Assembly: GCA_020634435.1 (NCBI GenBank)
Contig: JACKBS010000009.1
Location: 372,001 to 436,000, forward strand
Length of the DNA: 64,000 nucleotides
Direction of reading: 5' to 3'
Source of the DNA: Ardenticatenaceae bacterium
GTDB lineage: Bacteria; Chloroflexota; Anaerolineae; Promineifilales; Promineifilaceae
The stretch's first letter is position 1, and each line of letters starts with the position of its first letter. Shown here piece after piece: positions 61,608 to 64,000 of the stretch. Both the position numbers and the translations under genes were made by a program. The notes under the pieces were generated by a model. That model had not been told where the DNA came from. It saw only the letters and a program-made list of their open reading frames with translations, and did no database searches.

Positions 61608-64000
61608 TTATTTATTAATCAGAGGGATAAAAATCTGATAGGGATTGACGGTTACGGTGATGGTGCCGGTGACTGAATCGGTGCCATCGGACAGGGTGTA
61701 GGTGAAAGTTTCGGTGCCGATGAAGCCAGCGTTTGGCGTGTAAGTGATGCTGGTGCCGTTGGTGGTTGCTTTGCCGTGGGCTGGAACGCTAACGGCCGTT
61801 ACCGACAAGCTGCTGCCTTCAATCGGGTCCTGATCATTTTCCAGTACGTTGATGGTCACTGGCTGGCCAGCCATCGTGGCGCTGGTGTCCAGAATGGCCT
61901 GGGGCAAATCGTTGACGGAGACAACGGTGATGTTCACCGTGGCGCTGTCGGTAAATTCGCCGTCACTGATGGTGTAGGTAAAGCTGTCCTGACCGTTGAA
62001 GTTGGCGTTTGGTGTGTACCGGATGTAGTTACCCTGAATAACGGCCGTTCCGTGGGCGGGCGAGCTAATGTTGAGAATGGTCAGCGAGTCGTTTTCGGGA
62101 TCGCTGTCGTTGCTGAGTACGTAGATGACCAGCGTGGAATCTTCCAGCGTTTCTGGCGTGTCGTCTTGGGCCTGTGGGGCCGAGTTGCTGGCATCCACTT
62201 GCAGATTAACGATGACGGTGGCTGTGGCCGTGCCGCCATGTCCGTCGTTGATAGTGTAAGTGAAGCTTTCGCTGCCCGCAAAATCGGTGGCTGGCGTGTA
62301 ATCAATTAGGCTGCCGTTGATTACGGCCGTTCCGCCATGATCCGGTGTGCCGACAGATTGCAGCGTCAGGATGTCGCCGGTATCTGGGTCGGTGTCGTTG
62401 GCCAGCACGTTGAGCTGAATGGTGCTGCTGTTTTCGACGGCCGATTCGTTGTCGTCGTTGGCAATGGGTAGGTCGTTTACGGCCGTCACTTCTACGGTGA
62501 CGGTGGCGCTGTCGGTGAATTCGCCGTCGCTGATGGTGTAGCTGAAAGTTTCGGTGCCAGAGAAGTTAGCGGCTGGCGTGTAGTCAATTTGGTTGTTGTT
62601 GAGTACGGCCGTTCCGCCATGGCTGGTTGTCCCTACCGAACTGATGGAAAGGGCATCATTCTCTGGGTCGGTGTCGTTGGCCAGCACATCGAAGGCGGTT
62701 GTGCCGCTGTCTTCGGCGACGGTGGGGGTATCGGCAACGGCCGTTGGGGCATCATTTACAGCGGTCACGGTCACGGTGACGGTGGCGCTGTCGGTGAATT
62801 CGCCATCGCTGACGGTGTAGCTGAACGTTTCGGTGCCAAAGAAGTTAGCGGCTGGCGTGTAGTCAATTTGGTTGTTATTGATTACGGCCGTTCCGCCATT
62901 GCTGGTTGTACCTACCGAACTGACGGAAAGAGTATCATTTTCCGGGTCCGTGTCGTTGGTCAAAACGTCAAAGGTGGTGGTGCCGCTGTCTTCGGCGACG
63001 GTAGGAGTGTCGGCAACGGCCGTTGGGGCCACGTTGATGTGGAACGATGTAAAGCTCCGCACTGACGACTGCGTGCTGCCCGTTTCATTGCTGGCTACCA
63101 CAGTCCAGTAATACAGCGTGTCGGCCGTAAGACCGGTAGTCGCAAAGGAAGTTGTCGCGATACCTGCCTGGTCGATAAGTGGTGAACTCAGGTCAGATTG
63201 CTCAGACACGATGAGCTGATACTCATCGGCGTTAGAGGCAGTTTGCCAGGAAAAAGTAGGCGTCAGGGAAACATTCGTCTCATCCTGGTTGGGGGAGATT
63301 AATAGCGGCACGCCTGGCAGGGGCTGGGGTGGGGTTTCACTCGCCGTGAAATTCCACTGTTGTGACCAGGCCTGATCGTTGTCATTGTGAGCAATAACGA
63401 CCCAGTAATAAGTGCCAGGGGCCAGCGGGGTGGTCGGCGTGAAGGATGTGCTCGTAAGGCCAGTCTCGTGAATTTCCAAAGAACCCATGTTTGGATTGTC
63501 GTCTACGCGGATTTCGTAGCTGGTTGCGTTGGCTGCTTCGCCCCAGGAAAAGGTGGGGGTTGTGGAGACCGTTGAATCTTTCAGCGGCGTCGTCTGTACC
63601 GGGATTTCTGGGGCCGATGTTGGGCCTAGGCCCAACAAGACTGGTTCATAACTGTTCGTGGTGATGTCGTACCCGCCGGAGCCATTGGGTGTGAACAGAA
63701 TAACTTGTTCGCTAGCCAAGAATTCCGTGTTGTATGAATATTGAGTGCCTGCGGTCCCACTGCTGTTTTCAATGCCAACCGTGGCCGAATCGCCGTGAGC
63801 GCGAATGTTGTCGCCAATCAGGTAACGATATTGAAACTGAATATTGTTGCTACCCTCGTACAAAATGACGAAAAACGTGCCTAATGGAGTTGGGTCCTGG
63901 TAGAAGCCCGCATTGGTGTACTGCACCACTAGCTTCCGATTGGGGGCGGTGCCAATGGTTTGGTATAAAACGCGCTGGTCCAGGTTGTTGTCGGCTATGG
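61608..64000 (-). CDS. Cadherin-like-repeat surface protein (5' partial)
   Basis: The frame stays open to the window edge; a GTG at 63929 is internal. The visible part is about 797 residues. It begins with a beta-sheet domain (FVILYEGSNNIQFQYRY) of the kind common in Chloroflexota exoproteins, followed by two FN3-type domains (PTFSWGEAANATSYEIRV; PTFSWQTASNADEYQLIV). Next come five tandem cadherin-like/tandem-95 repeats with D-x-D-x-E-N-D/G and IDYTPAANF motifs. It ends PYQIFIPLINK, a hydrophobic tail that may be a sorting or anchoring signal. It is likely exported and adhesive or structural. The N-terminus with the signal peptide lies beyond the window. Confidence 0.88.
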   Translation of the reverse strand, partial: IADNNLDQRVLYQTIGTAPNRKLVVQYTNAGFYQDPTPLGTFFVILYEGSNNIQFQYRYLIGDNIRAHGDSATVGIENSSGTAGTQYSYNTEFLASEQVILFTPNGSGGYDITTNSYEPVLLGLGPTSAPEIPVQTTPLKDSTVSTTPTFSWGEAANATSYEIRVDDNPNMGSLEIHETGLTSTSFTPTTPLAPGTYYWVVIAHNDNDQAWSQQWNFTASETPPQPLPGVPLLISPNQDETNVSLTPTFSWQTASNADEYQLIVSEQSDLSSPLIDQAGIATTSFATTGLTADTLYYWTVVASNETGSTQSSVRSFTSFHINVAPTAVADTPTVAEDSGTTTFDVLTNDTDPENDTLSVSSVGTTSNGGTAVINNNQIDYTPAANFFGTETFSYTVSDGEFTDSATVTVTVTAVNDAPTAVADTPTVAEDSGTTAFDVLANDTDPENDALSISSVGTTSHGGTAVLNNNQIDYTPAANFSGTETFSYTISDGEFTDSATVTVEVTAVNDLPIANDDNESAVENSSTIQLNVLANDTDPDTGDILTLQSVGTPDHGGTAVINGSLIDYTPATDFAGSESFTYTINDGHGGTATATVIVNLQVDASNSAPQAQDDTPETLEDSTLVIYVLSNDSDPENDSLTILNISSPAHGTAVIQGNYIRYTPNANFNGQDSFTYTISDGEFTDSATVNITVVSVNDLPQAILDTSATMAGQPVTINVLENDQDPIEGSSLSVTAVSVPAHGKATTNGTSITYTPNAGFIGTETFTYTLSDGTDSVTGTITVTVNPYQIFIPLINK

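Noticed and set aside
1..64000. CRISPR array or prophage as an explanation of the repeated ACGGCCGT motif
   Set aside because: The motif is not regularly spaced, is only 8-12 nt, lies mostly inside core genes, and no cas, integrase or phage structural genes are present.

Overview
The window is about 64 kb of bacterial chromosome (roughly 55-58 % G+C by eye). Gene content and style suggest a Chloroflexota member (Anaerolineae or Ardenticatenia-like). The pointers are tandem soluble-adenylyl-cyclase-like proteins with ATPase and TPR regions, a MoxR/DUF58 unit, an FTR1/imelysin iron pair, a large secreted GH13 protein and a cadherin-repeat surface protein ending in a hydrophobic PLI-type tail. 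This assignment is an inference from gene types, not from a marker gene. No rRNA, tRNA, CRISPR array, transposase or phage gene was recognised. The window is mainly core chromosome with some lineage-specific genes.

Layout. 0-5.7 kb: end of a WecA/MraY-type sugar-phosphate transferase, a membrane-anchored beta-propeller protein, a SAM methyltransferase and miaB. 5.8-8.8 kb (minus): MoxR ATPase, DUF58 protein, PDZ protein. 9.1-12.5 kb (minus): imelysin-like lipoprotein and FTR1 permease, an iron uptake pair. 12.65-13.19 kb: a gene-poor stretch with a promoter, a palindrome and a terminator. 13.2-18.5 kb: a secreted multidomain GH13 amylase split by a frameshift at an exact 28-bp duplication. 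18.5-23 kb (minus): TatD hydrolase, hypothetical protein, CrtI-like oxidoreductase, class II aldolase. 23.2-25.7 kb: proB-proA. 25.7-30.7 kb: caspase-like protein, M23 lipoprotein, HD hydrolase, udk and two overlapping GT4 glycosyltransferases. 30.9-39.8 kb: two giant tandem paralogues (class III cyclase pair, ATPase, TPR) around a small membrane protein. 39.9-45 kb (minus): a RiPP-precursor-like peptide, a cytochrome c fusion protein, a DUF3592-like protein and pckA. 45.4-51.5 kb: coaBC, an effector-associated-domain protein, DUF423, rhodanese, HMG-CoA-lyase-like, aat, prs and an alpha/beta hydrolase. 51.5-55 kb: LysM/M23 peptidase (minus), folK, TetR, folP. 55.2-61.5 kb: a fatty-acid beta-oxidation unit (two acyl-CoA dehydrogenases, FadN-type multienzyme, thiolase). 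61.6-64 kb (minus): a cadherin-repeat surface protein cut by the window end.

Two sequence-level phenomena overlie the genes. The palindrome ACGGCCGT occurs about 135 times by hand count, against one to two expected, inside genes and between them, like the cyanobacterial HIP1 octamer. Many gene junctions also carry imperfect inverted repeats built from tandem units of about 7 nt (sometimes 9-10). These share architecture but not sequence.

Gene expression appears mixed. Many genes have good Shine-Dalgarno sequences, while several have a -10 box only 6-11 nt before the ATG and may give leaderless mRNAs.
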